A stretch of 35,210 bases of DNA from Nitrososphaerota archaeon (GCA_028866655.1 JAGWHQ010000015.1:1-35210), one strand, 5' to 3'. Positions 15,926 through 24,220 are shown, numbered from the stretch's first letter. Translations and numbers: made by a program. Notes: generated by a model from the sequence alone, not told the origin.

Positions 15926-18412
15926 CTAGGAAAATTCTTTTCTTATGCTCTGAACGAATCTTGTATGAATTCTTATTCTCTCCAAAGTTTGTGCAAGTTT
16001 CATCTCAGTTCCAGGGACGTGATGTCTTGCAAAAAAGTTTCTAATTTCTTTTTCTTTTTCAAAATCAGCTTCAATTGAAACACTACCAATTATTCTGTTA
16101 AGAAGTGGGTTTCCTATTCCAAATCTTGATACAATTCCTTTCCAGTTTTGTTTTATCCATGGCAAAACAAGTTCTTTGCCTTGTGGATTTGTGACCATTC
16201 TTGCAATTGGCTGGAATAAATTTTGTGTTCGGACCTCTTTTGAGAGTGTAAACAAGAGTGTCTTTGATAATAATTTTTTGTCTTGAAAGTTTGCAAGTGA
16301 GCTGAGTAGTCTGACCATCTCTTCTTGTGTTGGTGCCTTGCGATATAGGCTAAGCATTTTTTGATATGTAGATGAATCTCCTGTCCACGCTATTATTGAA
16401 TATACAGGACCGCGAAGATCTGGATTTAATTTTCCAGTCTTTAACAAATTAGTAAATCTTGATTTTGCCTCTGTAACTATGTCTTGATCTTCTAGTCTTC
16501 CTAGCGAACTAATTACTTGAGAACGTAAAAGTGAACTTGTTGATTTTTCTTCATTGGCTGGATCCCATCCAAGTTTTGCAAATATCTTGTTAAAGAAATC
16601 AAGATTGAATTCTTTTATTTCGTCCCAGAACTTTTCTTTTGATGATATTATGTAGAAAAAGTTCAGGCTAGATATGATATCTGATAATACAACATAATCG
16701 TCTTCATCTTCATAATGTCTAACAAAGTCAAGATAGTCTCTAAATGATATTTGATTTGATATGCAAAGTGCAAAAAGATCATGATGGATGCTCCAGCGGT
16801 CTACATTTGATATTGTCTTATCTTCAACTTGTCTTGCTAGTGAATCAAGTGCGTCCTTGTCATATTTTACTCGATAAAATCCCTTTTGGCCATCATTTAC
16901 CTTGAACCAGTCTTCCTTGTAGGGTATGGTAATTGGTTCCTTCATTAGTTTGGTAGTTACCTTGTCTCCAGTTCTCACAGAGAGTGGAATAATCCAATTT
17001 CCTTGTTTTGCTTTACCGTTGTTTTCTAATAGAAATCTACTCTGAGATAATTTTAATTTCGAGTCTTTTATCTTGGCTTCAATCACTGGGTATCCTACTT
17101 GTCTTACCCATGTGTTCATCATTTGTCGTACTGGTTGTCTTGATATTGATCCAAGTGAGTTCCAGAGATCTTCAGTTGTTGCATTTGCATATTCGTGTTT
17201 TTTGAGATAACTGTGTAATCCTTTTCTAAAATTATCATCTCCGATGAAATTCTCTAACATCATAAGCACACATCCTCCCTTGTTATAACTAATTTCATCA
17301 AATATCTGTCGAACATCTGAAGGACTTTTCACTGGTACATCAATTGGATGTGATGATTTTAGAGAATCAAGACTCAAACCTCCTGTCATTTCTGAAATGA
17401 GGAACTGGTCCCAGAAATCCCACTCTGGATATAATGCATCAACTGCCTTTGTTGCCATGAATGTTGCAAAACTTTCGTTGAGCCATAGGTCATTCCACCA
17501 CTTCATGGTGACTAGATTGCCAAACCATTGATGCGCTATCTCATGTGCAATTACTTCGGCAATGTGTTGTTTTGTTTCAGTAGAAGATGTTTTTGGATCA
17601 TAAAGCAATATAGTCTCTCTAAATGTGATTGCACCCCAATTTTCCATCGCACCTGATGCAAAGTCAGGTATTGCAATCATGTCAAGCTTGGGTAATGGAT
17701 ATGCAATTTTGAAATATTTTTCAAAGTATGATAGGAATTGTTTTGTAAATTCTAATGAAAGCTTTCCTTGTTGCTTCTTTCCTTGTGTGGTTATTACTCT
17801 GATCAAAGTCTTGCCAGATTTAGTTGAGATGTGTTCAAACTCTCCAACTGCAAGATAGAGAAGATATGTGGACATGATTGGAGTGGTATCAAATTTGTAC
17901 AGGATCTTCTGAGCTACTGTTTTCTTTGATATTACTGGCATGTTTGAGATTGCAGTATGTGTCTTGTCAACTAAAAGTGAAACATCAAATGTTGCCTTGG
18001 CTTCTGGTTCATCCCAGCATGGGAATGCTCTTCGCGCATCTGCTGCCTCAAACTGAGTGGTCGCAAGGTGTTTTTCTCTTCCCTTGTACTTGTATTTGCT
18101 CCTGTAAAACCCAACAAGTTTGTCATTTAATTGTCCTATGAAATCAATTGAAAGAACTGCCTTGCCTGATATCTTTTTAGAAAATACAAGTGTGAGTTCT
18201 TCTGTCTTTTCATCAAGCCTTGGCTTTGGTTTGATCTCTATTCCATTCCAAGATATCTTGCACTGTTTTATCTCAAGTTCTGCCGCATGTAACACAATTT
18301 TGTTTGTAGGTCTTGATATCTTGATTGATATTTTTTCTCTTCCTCTAAATGTAAATTTCTTAAAATCTGGTTCAAACTCTAATTCATAATTTATTGGAAA
18401 GACGTCTTTCAC
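15926..18412 (-). CDS. M1-family zinc aminopeptidase (tricorn-interacting-factor-like)
   Basis: This cytosolic metallopeptidase removes N-terminal residues from peptides, probably downstream of the proteasome. In 828 aa it shows the complete M1 plan: an N-terminal saddle domain, exopeptidase motif GAMENWG (254-260), zinc motif HEIAHQWFGN with His290, Glu291 and His294 and the third ligand Glu313 in LWLNESFATF, a Tyr-containing catalytic region and a long helical C-terminal domain (about 500-828). Archaeal relatives include tricorn-interacting factors F2/F3. The GTG start gives an N-terminus (MKDVFPINYELEF) that fits the family. No signal peptide is seen. It lies 35 nt downstream of the VTT-type membrane protein gene, both on the minus strand. 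Confidence 0.93.
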   Translation of the reverse strand: MKDVFPINYELEFEPDFKKFTFRGREKISIKISRPTNKIVLHAAELEIKQCKISWNGIEIKPKPRLDEKTEELTLVFSKKISGKAVLSIDFIGQLNDKLVGFYRSKYKYKGREKHLATTQFEAADARRAFPCWDEPEAKATFDVSLLVDKTHTAISNMPVISKKTVAQKILYKFDTTPIMSTYLLYLAVGEFEHISTKSGKTLIRVITTQGKKQQGKLSLEFTKQFLSYFEKYFKIAYPLPKLDMIAIPDFASGAMENWGAITFRETILLYDPKTSSTETKQHIAEVIAHEIAHQWFGNLVTMKWWNDLWLNESFATFMATKAVDALYPEWDFWDQFLISEMTGGLSLDSLKSSHPIDVPVKSPSDVRQIFDEISYNKGGCVLMMLENFIGDDNFRKGLHSYLKKHEYANATTEDLWNSLGSISRQPVRQMMNTWVRQVGYPVIEAKIKDSKLKLSQSRFLLENNGKAKQGNWIIPLSVRTGDKVTTKLMKEPITIPYKEDWFKVNDGQKGFYRVKYDKDALDSLARQVEDKTISNVDRWSIHHDLFALCISNQISFRDYLDFVRHYEDEDDYVVLSDIISSLNFFYIISSKEKFWDEIKEFNLDFFNKIFAKLGWDPANEEKSTSSLLRSQVISSLGRLEDQDIVTEAKSRFTNLLKTGKLNPDLRGPVYSIIAWTGDSSTYQKMLSLYRKAPTQEEMVRLLSSLANFQDKKLLSKTLLFTLSKEVRTQNLFQPIARMVTNPQGKELVLPWIKQNWKGIVSRFGIGNPLLNRIIGSVSIEADFEKEKEIRNFFARHHVPGTEMKLAQTLERIRIHTRFVQSIRKEFS

Positions 18413-18447
18413 AAGATTTTTGTTCTAATATACACGTAATATACTTT

Positions 18448-18945
18448 CTAGTGCATTAGTCGGACTAGCCAATGTATGAAATGCACACCAAAAAATACTA
18501 TTGCAACTGCTTTGACTGTCTTGCCTGTTGTCATTGCAATAGAATATTTTACAATGTTATACTTTTTGGTTCCAGCCACTATTGACACAACATCACCAAG
18601 TATTGGAATCCATGGAGAGATGAAAATTACTGTAAACCAGCCATATTTTGTCATGATGCTGATGCTTTTTTCCTCATGTTTTTTTCCTGGAGTCTTTCTG
18701 AGTTTCTTTAACAGTCTTCCATTGTATCCAATATAGTATGCAATATAGCCACCAATTATGGAACCAACTATCAAAACCAAAAATACATCAAGCATGTTTG
18801 TTCCACTTAGCAATAAAGCTGAAATGGTAATCTCTGTTGGAATTGGGATAAAACTTGAAAACATTCCATTGAAAAAAAGTCCTAGTAAACCGTATTTTAT
18901 GAATATTGCATTGTGAAACAGAAAATGCATTATCTCATTTGGCAT
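18448..18945 (-). CDS. VTT/DedA-like (YqaA-type) membrane protein
   Basis: The 165-aa membrane protein has four to five hydrophobic segments. It matches the short YqaA-like branch of the DedA/VTT (SNARE-associated Golgi protein) family. Visible marks are the FIPIPTEI loop (a re-entrant loop with prolines in this family), GSIIGGYIAYYIGYNGR in the middle, and a late segment VIFISPWIPILGDVVSIVAG followed by a final helix. DedA-type proteins are linked to lipid scrambling or undecaprenyl-phosphate and proton-motive homeostasis; which applies in an archaeon is unknown. The start ATG lies 15 nt from the end of the upstream small gene, so they may share a transcript. Confidence 0.8.
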   Translation of the reverse strand: MPNEIMHFLFHNAIFIKYGLLGLFFNGMFSSFIPIPTEITISALLLSGTNMLDVFLVLIVGSIIGGYIAYYIGYNGRLLKKLRKTPGKKHEEKSISIMTKYGWFTVIFISPWIPILGDVVSIVAGTKKYNIVKYSIAMTTGKTVKAVAIVFFGVHFIHWLVRLMH

Positions 18946-18960
18946 TGCCTAAACTTTACT

Positions 18961-19194
18961 CTAGCTCATTTTAAATGAATTGCCATATTTTACATCATGA
19001 TCATAAATTGCATTACCTATTTTTTTGAGAAGTTTTGTTTTAGATTTTTGCGCTTTCTTGTCATGGCTGTAATCTTTTTTCTCTATCAAATCATGTAGAT
19101 GTTCAAGCTCTGCTCTTGATAATGCATTGATTCCTCTTGTGAATATGATGTCTAAAAGTTGAAGTCTTTCAAGATCTTCATTATTGTCTTCCAT
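18961..19194 (-). CDS. Hypothetical small charged helical protein
   Basis: I do not recognise this 77-aa protein. It is highly charged, with acidic residues at the start (MEDNNEDLERLQ) and basic ones after residue 40 (DKKAQKSKTKLLKKIG), and should be mostly helical. It has no membrane segment, cysteine or signal peptide. The region RGINALSRAELEHLHDLIEK looks like a helix-turn-helix-like pair of helices but lacks a clear recognition-helix pattern. It is 15 nt upstream of the VTT-type gene and divergent from the DUF167 gene across 48 nt. Confidence 0.6.
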   Translation of the reverse strand: MEDNNEDLERLQLLDIIFTRGINALSRAELEHLHDLIEKKDYSHDKKAQKSKTKLLKKIGNAIYDHDVKYGNSFKMS

Positions 19195-19242
19195 GATTGT
19201 TACATCTCTATCTTTAATATTTGTCTTACATAAAGACAGAAC

Positions 19243-19455
19243 ATGTTCTACCGAGTCACTGTGTCATTTCACAAGGATTATCTAAAAATAAAAAATGATT
19301 TAATAGAAATTGGCATAATGGAAAAACCCGTAAAAAGCAAGGCAAATGCGGTAATAATAAAACAGATTGCAAAACACCTTGGAGTATCAAAATCCAAAGT
19401 GAGAATAGTCGCAGGAGAAAAATCTCAAGACAAGATAGTTGAAGTGTTACAATAA
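19243..19455 (+). CDS. DUF167 (YggU-like) family protein
   Basis: The 70-aa protein matches the small, widespread DUF167/YggU family: a first strand (FYRVTVSFHKDYLKI), the conserved KPVKSKANAVIIKQIAKHLGV segment (family form: P-x-x-G-K-A-N ... A-x-x-x-G-V) and the closing KSKVRIVAGEKSQDK-I motif. The family glycine before Lys-Ala-Asn is a serine here. The structure is a compact alpha/beta fold; the biochemical role is unknown. The ATG at 19243 gives a full domain. It is followed after 41 nt by a secreted-protein gene on the same strand. Confidence 0.85.
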   Translation: MFYRVTVSFHKDYLKIKNDLIEIGIMEKPVKSKANAVIIKQIAKHLGVSKSKVRIVAGEKSQDKIVEVLQ

Positions 19456-19496
19456 TTTAACAAACCCTAAAAAACAAGTCAAGTCCAGTTTATCTT

Positions 19497-19895
19497 GTGA
19501 ACACGTCTGCAATTTTGATAATTTTTGCCATTGCGCTTGTCTCTATGATGGCGCATTCGGGATATTCTCAACTTGCCAAGTCTAGTGCCACACTTGAGAA
19601 TGGTATCTGGTATACTACTGTTGGAAAACAAGTACAGGTTACAACCGATGTTGCAAACGGACAAGACAAGGCCCAGCCATTTGCGTATCTTGTACAGATT
19701 GAAAACCAAGATGGAGTCGTGTGTTCTTTATCGTGGATAACAGGTACACTTGATGCAGGTCAATCTTTGAGTCCATCCCAGTCCTGGATACCAACTACAT
19801 CTGGAACCTATACTGCACAGATCTTTGTATGGGAGAGTGTAGGGAATCCTGACGCACTATCTCCTCCACTTACAATGAAAATTGTTGTGTCATAG
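19497..19895 (+). CDS. Small exported beta-sandwich protein
   Basis: The 132-aa product starts at a GTG with a hydrophobic signal peptide (about 1-24, cleavage likely after GYSQ). A beta-rich domain follows (WYTTVGKQVQVTTDVANGQ ... AYLVQIENQDGVVCSLSWITG ... TSGTYTAQIFVWES) with the pattern of a fibronectin/NEW3-like or CARDB-like extracellular domain. A single cysteine is present. There is no C-terminal anchor, so it may be free or S-layer associated. Thaumarchaea carry many such small exported proteins. Its function is unknown. It is followed after 40 nt by another small membrane-attached protein gene in the same direction. Confidence 0.65.
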   Translation: MNTSAILIIFAIALVSMMAHSGYSQLAKSSATLENGIWYTTVGKQVQVTTDVANGQDKAQPFAYLVQIENQDGVVCSLSWITGTLDAGQSLSPSQSWIPTTSGTYTAQIFVWESVGNPDALSPPLTMKIVVS

Positions 19896-19935
19896 ATTAG
19901 CATCAGTTATAATTTAGAAATTTACAGCATAATGT

Positions 19936-20271
19936 ATGGACGTTAGGCGAAGAATTCCGGTTTATCTTATGATTGGAGTAGCGTTTGCCTTTACACTTTA
20001 CTTTTTTGTATCTCCGTTTCTCTCTTCATCCGATCAAGGCGGTACAGTGCCTCCCCTTAACCAAAGTCCTGATTCTGTTTCTACGCTAGGAAATGATATT
20101 GATACATGTGTAACAACTCCAACTTCAGACTGTGATCAAGAAATGTTACAGATAAAAAATTATTGTACTAGTAACAGGGGCCAAAACATTCCTATCTGCT
20201 CTGATGTTAGGGTTCAGGAATATATTGATAGCAGAGGACTTGAACGTCCTGTCATAAACACTGGAAGTTAA
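19936..20271 (+). CDS. Small membrane-anchored protein with cysteine-containing ectodomain
   Basis: The 111-aa product has basic residues (MDVRRR), one transmembrane helix (about 8-27) and a mostly polar outer part. The linker is Ser/Pro/Gly-rich (28-50). After it come four cysteines within about 35 residues (Cys58, Cys65, Cys74 and Cys83), suggesting two disulfides or a metal site outside the cell. I do not recognise the family. Its stop lies 3 nt from the stop of the convergent gene. Same strand and close spacing suggest co-transcription with the secreted protein upstream. Confidence 0.6.
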   Translation: MDVRRRIPVYLMIGVAFAFTLYFFVSPFLSSSDQGGTVPPLNQSPDSVSTLGNDIDTCVTTPTSDCDQEMLQIKNYCTSNRGQNIPICSDVRVQEYIDSRGLERPVINTGS

Positions 20272-20274
20272 TTG

Positions 20275-20685
20275 TTATTTCTGAGCTTCTTGCATGAATC
20301 GTTCCATGTTCTGCTTTACAAGAGGAATTATCTTCTTTGTTATGATCTGATGAAAGTCGTCTGCATCAGGATCAAATGACAACAAAAGTACATGGGCAAG
20401 CCTTCTGTTTTCATCGGCAATTGGTATTGTTGCCCTGATTATTTTTGTATAGTGTGAACTTGCATAAGAAATTCTTCCAAGTAGATATTCCCATCTGAGT
20501 CTGGTGTACTGTCTTGTGGCTGCAGTTATTGCATATTGAGCCCTCTCTTCTGGTTTCATTACTGGTGTAAGCCCTGTTCTTTCAGATGCACCTTCTAGTG
20601 TTCCGTCTCCATCTGCAATTCCTGCAAATCTTATCTTACTGTCTAGTGCTACTACGCTTTTACAGAAATCCTCAAAAAATGCCAT
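20275..20685 (-). CDS. Conserved soluble protein of a thaumarchaeal sensor-like family
   Basis: The 136-aa soluble protein begins with a helix (FFEDFCKSVVALDSKIRFAGI) and continues with a beta/alpha domain. The pattern D-x-K-I-R-F-A-G-I-x-D-x-x-G recalls a small family with many copies in ammonia-oxidising archaea (I think the DUF6659 type) that resembles roadblock- or profilin-like ligand-sensing folds. That assignment is from memory and weak. The product has no membrane segment. Residues 92-112 (IADENRRLAHVLLLSFDPDAD) would be the last strand pair. Role unknown; a small-molecule or protein-interaction domain is likely. Confidence 0.65.
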   Translation of the reverse strand: MAFFEDFCKSVVALDSKIRFAGIADGDGTLEGASERTGLTPVMKPEERAQYAITAATRQYTRLRWEYLLGRISYASSHYTKIIRATIPIADENRRLAHVLLLSFDPDADDFHQIITKKIIPLVKQNMERFMQEAQK

Positions 20686-20735
20686 TGACTATGGGTATCA
20701 GTTAATGCTATATTTGCTTTCTGGGAAATTTCTCT

Positions 20736-20948
20736 TCACATATTGTCTTGTTTTATGCTAGCAGGCCTTACCTTTTGAAAGATAAAGTTACACAATAGCA
20801 TAAACCCAATCCATATCACAATCATAAGAATGGGTGTATAGTGTCCTATGCACTGACTACAGATGAACTTGTTTACAAGAAATACAATGGCACCTCCAAC
20901 AAGGGCACCTGTTGCATAATCTGCTAGTCTCCACAAGAAATATTTCAT
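20736..20948 (-). CDS. Small two-helix membrane protein
   Basis: The 70-aa product has two transmembrane helices (about 11-29 and 38-58) with a short loop holding a CSQC pair (Cys30 and Cys33) right at the membrane face, then a basic tail (QKVRPASIKQ). The paired cysteines next to the membrane could bind a metal or form a disulfide. Not recognised. It lies 50 nt upstream of the gene at 20275-20685 and 49 nt downstream of the SRPBCC gene, all on the minus strand, so a three-gene transcript is possible. Confidence 0.6.
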   Translation of the reverse strand: MKYFLWRLADYATGALVGGAIVFLVNKFICSQCIGHYTPILMIVIWIGFMLLCNFIFQKVRPASIKQDNM

Positions 20949-20997
20949 TTGTTCTATGTTGACATGTCCAAAATATAAGATTGATTTTACTTGTCTG

Positions 20998-21387
20998 CTA
21001 GGAAAAATATCTCTTGATGTTTTCCACTTCGACTTTTATCCATTCGCAAAAGACCTGCCAAATAGCATCTGGTGTGGAATCATACTGGAAAAAAGTAAAC
21101 ATTACTGCAGTGGAATCGTTAGGCAAAGAAATTATCCTCATGTATGCAGGTGTCATGTCATCTTCGGTAGGTCCTGCATAGATGTCAATCAAACCTGACT
21201 TTTGGTTTGTGTCCAATCTGATGAATACCTCACCAATTGGTGTTAGTGCCTTGTGTTTGCCATCAACTAGTATCAATTTCTTGACAAACTTTGTAGACCA
21301 CTTTGAAATATTTTCAATATCTGATAAAAACCCAAATACCTTGTCTGTCGGTACGTTTACTACACAAGTCTCAGTTATGGAATTCAC
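20998..21387 (-). CDS. SRPBCC (CoxG-like) family protein
   Basis: The 129-aa protein has the typical start of the SRPBCC fold: ITETCVVNVPTDKVFGFLSDIENISKWS, a first strand followed by the V-x-x-F-L-x-D-x-x-x-x-x-W motif. Strands follow to about residue 100, then a last helix (DAIWQVFCEWIKVEVENIKRYF). It is about the minimal domain length. Such proteins bind hydrophobic ligands; no specific function is visible. It is divergent from the hotdog thioesterase gene, so a shared control region of about 75-93 nt lies between them. Confidence 0.75.
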   Translation of the reverse strand: MNSITETCVVNVPTDKVFGFLSDIENISKWSTKFVKKLILVDGKHKALTPIGEVFIRLDTNQKSGLIDIYAGPTEDDMTPAYMRIISLPNDSTAVMFTFFQYDSTPDAIWQVFCEWIKVEVENIKRYFS

Positions 21388-21480
21388 TGTTTTGTCTGAA
21401 AATGTCTATTAATTAAATGGTGTTTTGCTAGCAAACAAAAGAATGACTCATAAATCCATGGCTTGATTTATTGTAATATC

Positions 21481-21954
21481 ATGTCTCTAAAACCAAAGAG
21501 TGCGGAGGAATCAAGAGCAGAGATGACTGTTCGAATGTTTCCATCTGATGCAAACCCTGCAGGAAACGTGTTTGGTGGAGAGATATTAAGACAGATTGAT
21601 TTGATAGCAGGTCTTGTAGCACAGAGACACTGCAAGAAAAATGCAGTTACTGCATCAATTGACCGAGTCAACTTTTTAAAACCTGTTCTAGTTGGAAATG
21701 CGCTAATACTAAATGCCAAACTAAACTATGTGTCCCACTCTTCAATGGAGATTGAAATTAAAGTAGAGGCAGAAGATCTACTCACTGGAATTAGAACACT
21801 TACAAATACTGCATATGTTACTTCGGTTGCATTAGATGAACACGGCAAGCCAACTGATGTACCTCCACTTTTGATTGTCACAGAAGATGACAAGAAGAGG
21901 TTTACAGAGGGCGAACAGAGAATGTTACAGAGAAAAAGAGAACGAAAACACTAG
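21481..21954 (+). CDS. Acyl-CoA thioesterase, hotdog fold (BACH/YciA-like)
   Basis: The product hydrolyses acyl-CoA thioesters. It has a single hotdog domain of the YciA/BACH type: SRAEMTVRMFPSDANPAGNVFGGEILRQIDLIAG with the catalytic region N-x-x-G-x-x-F-G-G (the Asp/Asn-Gly active segment), then RVNFLKPVLVGN and the VAEVDL-type strand pair. The conserved Asp of the QIDLIAG helix is present. A charged tail (about 135-157) ends RKRERKH. The open frame extends upstream to 21463, but ATG 21481 begins MSLKPKSAEES and has a TATA-like cataaat (21450-21456) about 26 nt before it, so I take that as the leaderless start. Thaumarchaea lack fatty-acid membranes, so the natural acyl-CoA substrate is not obvious. 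Confidence 0.85.
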   Translation: MSLKPKSAEESRAEMTVRMFPSDANPAGNVFGGEILRQIDLIAGLVAQRHCKKNAVTASIDRVNFLKPVLVGNALILNAKLNYVSHSSMEIEIKVEAEDLLTGIRTLTNTAYVTSVALDEHGKPTDVPPLLIVTEDDKKRFTEGEQRMLQRKRERKH

Positions 21955-21971
21955 TATTTTTAAAATAAAAA

Positions 21972-22005
21972 TCAGAGGGCGTGACTGGATGTCTGTTCCC
22001 TCTGA
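21972..22005. repeat. Perfect 8-bp inverted repeat after the thioesterase gene
   Basis: TCAGAGGG (21972-21979) and CCCTCTGA (21998-22005) flank an 18-nt loop that itself holds a short GAC/GTC stem. It lies 17 nt after the thioesterase stop in a 261-nt gap. No T-tract follows it on the plus strand, so it is not a simple terminator. The rest of the gap (22006-22182) shows nothing I can name, apart from the promoter of the next gene. Confidence 0.5.
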
Positions 22006-22215
22006 GAAATCATGTCATGGATACGTTATGCAAGAAATAAACTATCCACAATTAGTTTTCCAAGATTAGTTCTCCTTGTCACATATATCACTCGTTAAAG
22101 ATTACAGCTTAATTTTCATAACTTGAGCTTAGTCTCCAAGTCCATATGATTAAGCACTTTCGTCAATATTAGTAGAAATGACTTTATCCTATGACGTTAG
22201 GCAACTTGTGTTAAT

Positions 22216-23076
22216 TTGAAAATAAAATCTATTTGGTATTTTGTAATGCTTGCTAGTACATCTGTCTTTTTCATGACCGTTTCACCTGCTGCGGCTGATC
22301 CTCTCTCACCGCCTACAGCAGCACAAATTGTGATGAAGATAGACAAGAATCGGTATAATCTAGGTGATATCCTGGTAATCTCAGGCCAAGTCCAAAGTGT
22401 AGTGTCTGACATGCAGTTGACAATTCAGATACTTGACCCTAACAATAACTTGGTTCACATTGATCAGATACCTGTTACATCTGATGGGAAATTTTCATTG
22501 CCAGTGAAAATTTATGGCCCATTGTGGAGTATGCCAGGCAAGTACTCTATTATTGCACAATATGGATTCAAACATATCTCTGCAATAGTAAACTTTCAAT
22601 TTGAGCAAGTCAGTGTTCCGATACAAAATGCATTCAATGTAAAAGATCCTTCCAGTGGACAAAATTTTGATCTTAATTACACCATTACTGGAGGTCAAGT
22701 TGAAAACATGGCTCTTGATAAACAAAACATTGCTCTTGTTGTACAAATCAATTCCACAGATTCTGGCATGTTGCATCTCCAGATACCGAGATTGTTGCTT
22801 GATTCAAAAAAACCTAGTAATGCAGATGAATCATTTCTAGTCTTTATCAATGGCGATGAAATAACATCGTTCCAGCAGACTGGTTCTGATTATAACTATA
22901 GAATATTAGATATTCCAATTGTAACTGGGGATTCCAAAATTGAAATTATTGGAACCAACGTGATTCCTGAATTTGAAAATATATCTAGTCTAATACTTGT
23001 TCTGGCAGTTGGATTAACAACAATATTTTCAATATTGTTACAAACAAGAATGAATACTAAACTATTGAATCTGTAA
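22216..23076 (+). CDS. Exported protein with PEF-type C-terminal sorting signal
   Basis: The 286-aa protein has a signal peptide (1-27, cleavage near AAAD). It has an Ig-like first domain typical of thaumarchaeal surface proteins (KIDKNRYNLGDILVISGQV ... PGKYSIIAQYG, about 40-120). A second beta domain (about 135-250) is shared with the two shorter PEFG-type proteins of this window. The end is IGTNVIPEFENI followed by a hydrophobic helix and a basic tail, matching the PEFG-CTERM plan with E in place of G. The start is a TTG; a TATA-like ctttatcc (22182-22189) lies about 26-30 nt upstream. It probably sits at the cell surface after archaeosortase processing. The 261 nt before it hold a perfect inverted repeat. 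Confidence 0.75.
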   Translation: MKIKSIWYFVMLASTSVFFMTVSPAAADPLSPPTAAQIVMKIDKNRYNLGDILVISGQVQSVVSDMQLTIQILDPNNNLVHIDQIPVTSDGKFSLPVKIYGPLWSMPGKYSIIAQYGFKHISAIVNFQFEQVSVPIQNAFNVKDPSSGQNFDLNYTITGGQVENMALDKQNIALVVQINSTDSGMLHLQIPRLLLDSKKPSNADESFLVFINGDEITSFQQTGSDYNYRILDIPIVTGDSKIEIIGTNVIPEFENISSLILVLAVGLTTIFSILLQTRMNTKLLNL

Positions 23077-23102
23077 CTATTTCCTTGATTTTTCTCAAAT
23101 AA

Positions 23103-23741
23103 CTAGTGTTTTTCATGATCTTCTATTGTGTATAGTGCAGCACTTTTTGCAGCCATCTCTGCAATTTTTTTATTCTGTGAACTTCCTATTATTATCACGT
23201 CATTTTGTTCAGGTAATAATTTTTCCATGATGAGTGAATGTATCTTTTGATCATTTCGCATCAAATCCTCTCCAGTTCCTGGTAGCACAAGCCTCTCATT
23301 TTTACAGATTAGTGTGGTTGCTCCTACTGCACCTGCCTTGATTGCGGCATCGCGTTGTTCAATTCCACTTTTTATGTTGTAAGCCATATTCTTTAGAAGC
23401 ACAGCGTGATTGAATTTTCCCAAGGCTACTGAACACTTGGTAATATCAGTCTCTCTTGGAATTATGGCATGTAATTTGGCATAAAGTGAATCTCCCTTGT
23501 TTGTAAGCCACATTCCTGCATTGGAATTTTCAACAAGACCATGCATCTTTAGGTGTTTTACTAGAGTCTTGATAGAGCCTTCTCCTAGTTCGAGTTCTTG
23601 CATCATAACAGATCTGCTTATTTTGTGATTCTCTGACATCATCTGCATTGTTTTAAAGACATGAATCAGATCAAAACTAAGCATTCGACTTGGAGCATGT
23701 CTTTGCGCTACCTTTGAAAGAAGATGTATTACTTGATGCAT
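23103..23741 (-). CDS. Winged-helix regulator with DUF4443-type domain
   Basis: The 212-aa soluble protein begins with a winged helix (about 22-90: MLSFDLIHVFKTMQMMSENHKISRSVMMQELELGEGSIKTLVKHLKMHGLV, then NSNAGMWLTNKG as the wing). Its C-terminal part (about 95-205) has the DUF4443-type pattern, with IEQRDAAIKAGAVGATTLICKNERLVLPG in the middle. It should be an archaeal transcription regulator with an effector-binding domain. It is divergent from the CbtB-like gene across 101 nt and could control it, though no operator was identified. It is convergent with the PEF-type gene (26 nt between stops). Confidence 0.8.
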   Translation of the reverse strand: MHQVIHLLSKVAQRHAPSRMLSFDLIHVFKTMQMMSENHKISRSVMMQELELGEGSIKTLVKHLKMHGLVENSNAGMWLTNKGDSLYAKLHAIIPRETDITKCSVALGKFNHAVLLKNMAYNIKSGIEQRDAAIKAGAVGATTLICKNERLVLPGTGEDLMRNDQKIHSLIMEKLLPEQNDVIIIGSSQNKKIAEMAAKSAALYTIEDHEKH

Positions 23742-23809
23742 ATTGGTATGAAATCTGTTATTCTATTATTAGATTTGTGGAATATCGAGTCGGATAAACC
23801 ATCCAATTG

Positions 23810-23817
23810 TTTAAATA
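23810..23817 (+). promoter_or_regulatory. TATA box of the cbtB promoter
   Basis: The stretch tttaaata lies with its centre about 29 nt before the cbtB ATG, the typical archaeal distance for a leaderless or nearly leaderless transcript. It sits in the 101-nt divergent gap shared with the DUF4443 regulator. Confidence 0.5.
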
Positions 23818-23842
23818 ATGATATAATGACACGAACATAGAA

Positions 23843-24070
23843 ATGGTTAACACATCACAAATCACAAAGACAAAACATGCAGTTCCACTCATTGCTGCAG
23901 TAGTTCTGTTTGCAATATTTGGAATGGGATACTTTGTAGTGGGCTTTGACCAAGGACAAATCTTTAGCATATTTGAAGGACAGTCTGCATATGCACAAAT
24001 GAACGGCGTTGGATTAATGCATGAATATACTCATGACATGAGACACGCATCTGGTTTTCCATGCCACTAG
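23843..24070 (+). CDS. cbtB: CbtB-like cobalt transporter subunit (solitary)
   Basis: The 75-aa protein has one transmembrane helix (about 14-34) and a C-terminal metal-binding-like tail: His60, His64, His68, Cys74 and the terminal His75 in HEYTHDMRHASGFPCH. This tail is the hallmark of the CbtB family, proposed to work with the membrane protein CbtA in cobalt uptake for cobalamin synthesis. Ammonia-oxidising thaumarchaea make cobalamin, so a cobalt role is sensible. No cbtA lies nearby. The ATG is about 29 nt downstream of the centre of a TATA box (tttaaata, 23810-23817), so the mRNA is leaderless or nearly so. It is divergent from the DUF4443 regulator. Confidence 0.85.
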   Translation: MVNTSQITKTKHAVPLIAAVVLFAIFGMGYFVVGFDQGQIFSIFEGQSAYAQMNGVGLMHEYTHDMRHASGFPCH

Positions 24071-24100
24071 TTTTTTAACGAAATTTTTTATTTTATTCTT
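24071..24100 (+). terminator. T-rich terminator after cbtB
   Basis: Directly after the cbtB stop come six T, then a second run of T6-A-T4-A-TT on the plus strand. Archaeal RNA polymerase stops at such T-tracts without needing a hairpin, so this is a likely terminator for cbtB. Confidence 0.5.
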
Positions 24101-24109
24101 GTCTTGACT

Positions 24110-24165
24110 CTAGTTTTTACTTACAAAAACTAGCTACATTTTCTAGGATTACATTATGTGTAGCT
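24110..24165. repeat. Two adjacent inverted repeats between cbtB and the convergent gene
   Basis: CTAGTTTTT (24110-24118) and AAAAACTAG (24125-24133) form a perfect 9-bp stem with a 6-nt loop. AGCTACA (24132-24138) and TGTAGCT (24159-24165) form a perfect 7-bp stem with a 20-nt loop that shares two bases with the first. They lie between the ends of convergent genes and may serve as a two-way termination or RNA-stability region. Confidence 0.5.
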
Positions 24166-24220
24166 TATTCAAAGTGACAAAACACGGACATAAGATATTG
24201 TATCACGTATAGAATTCATT

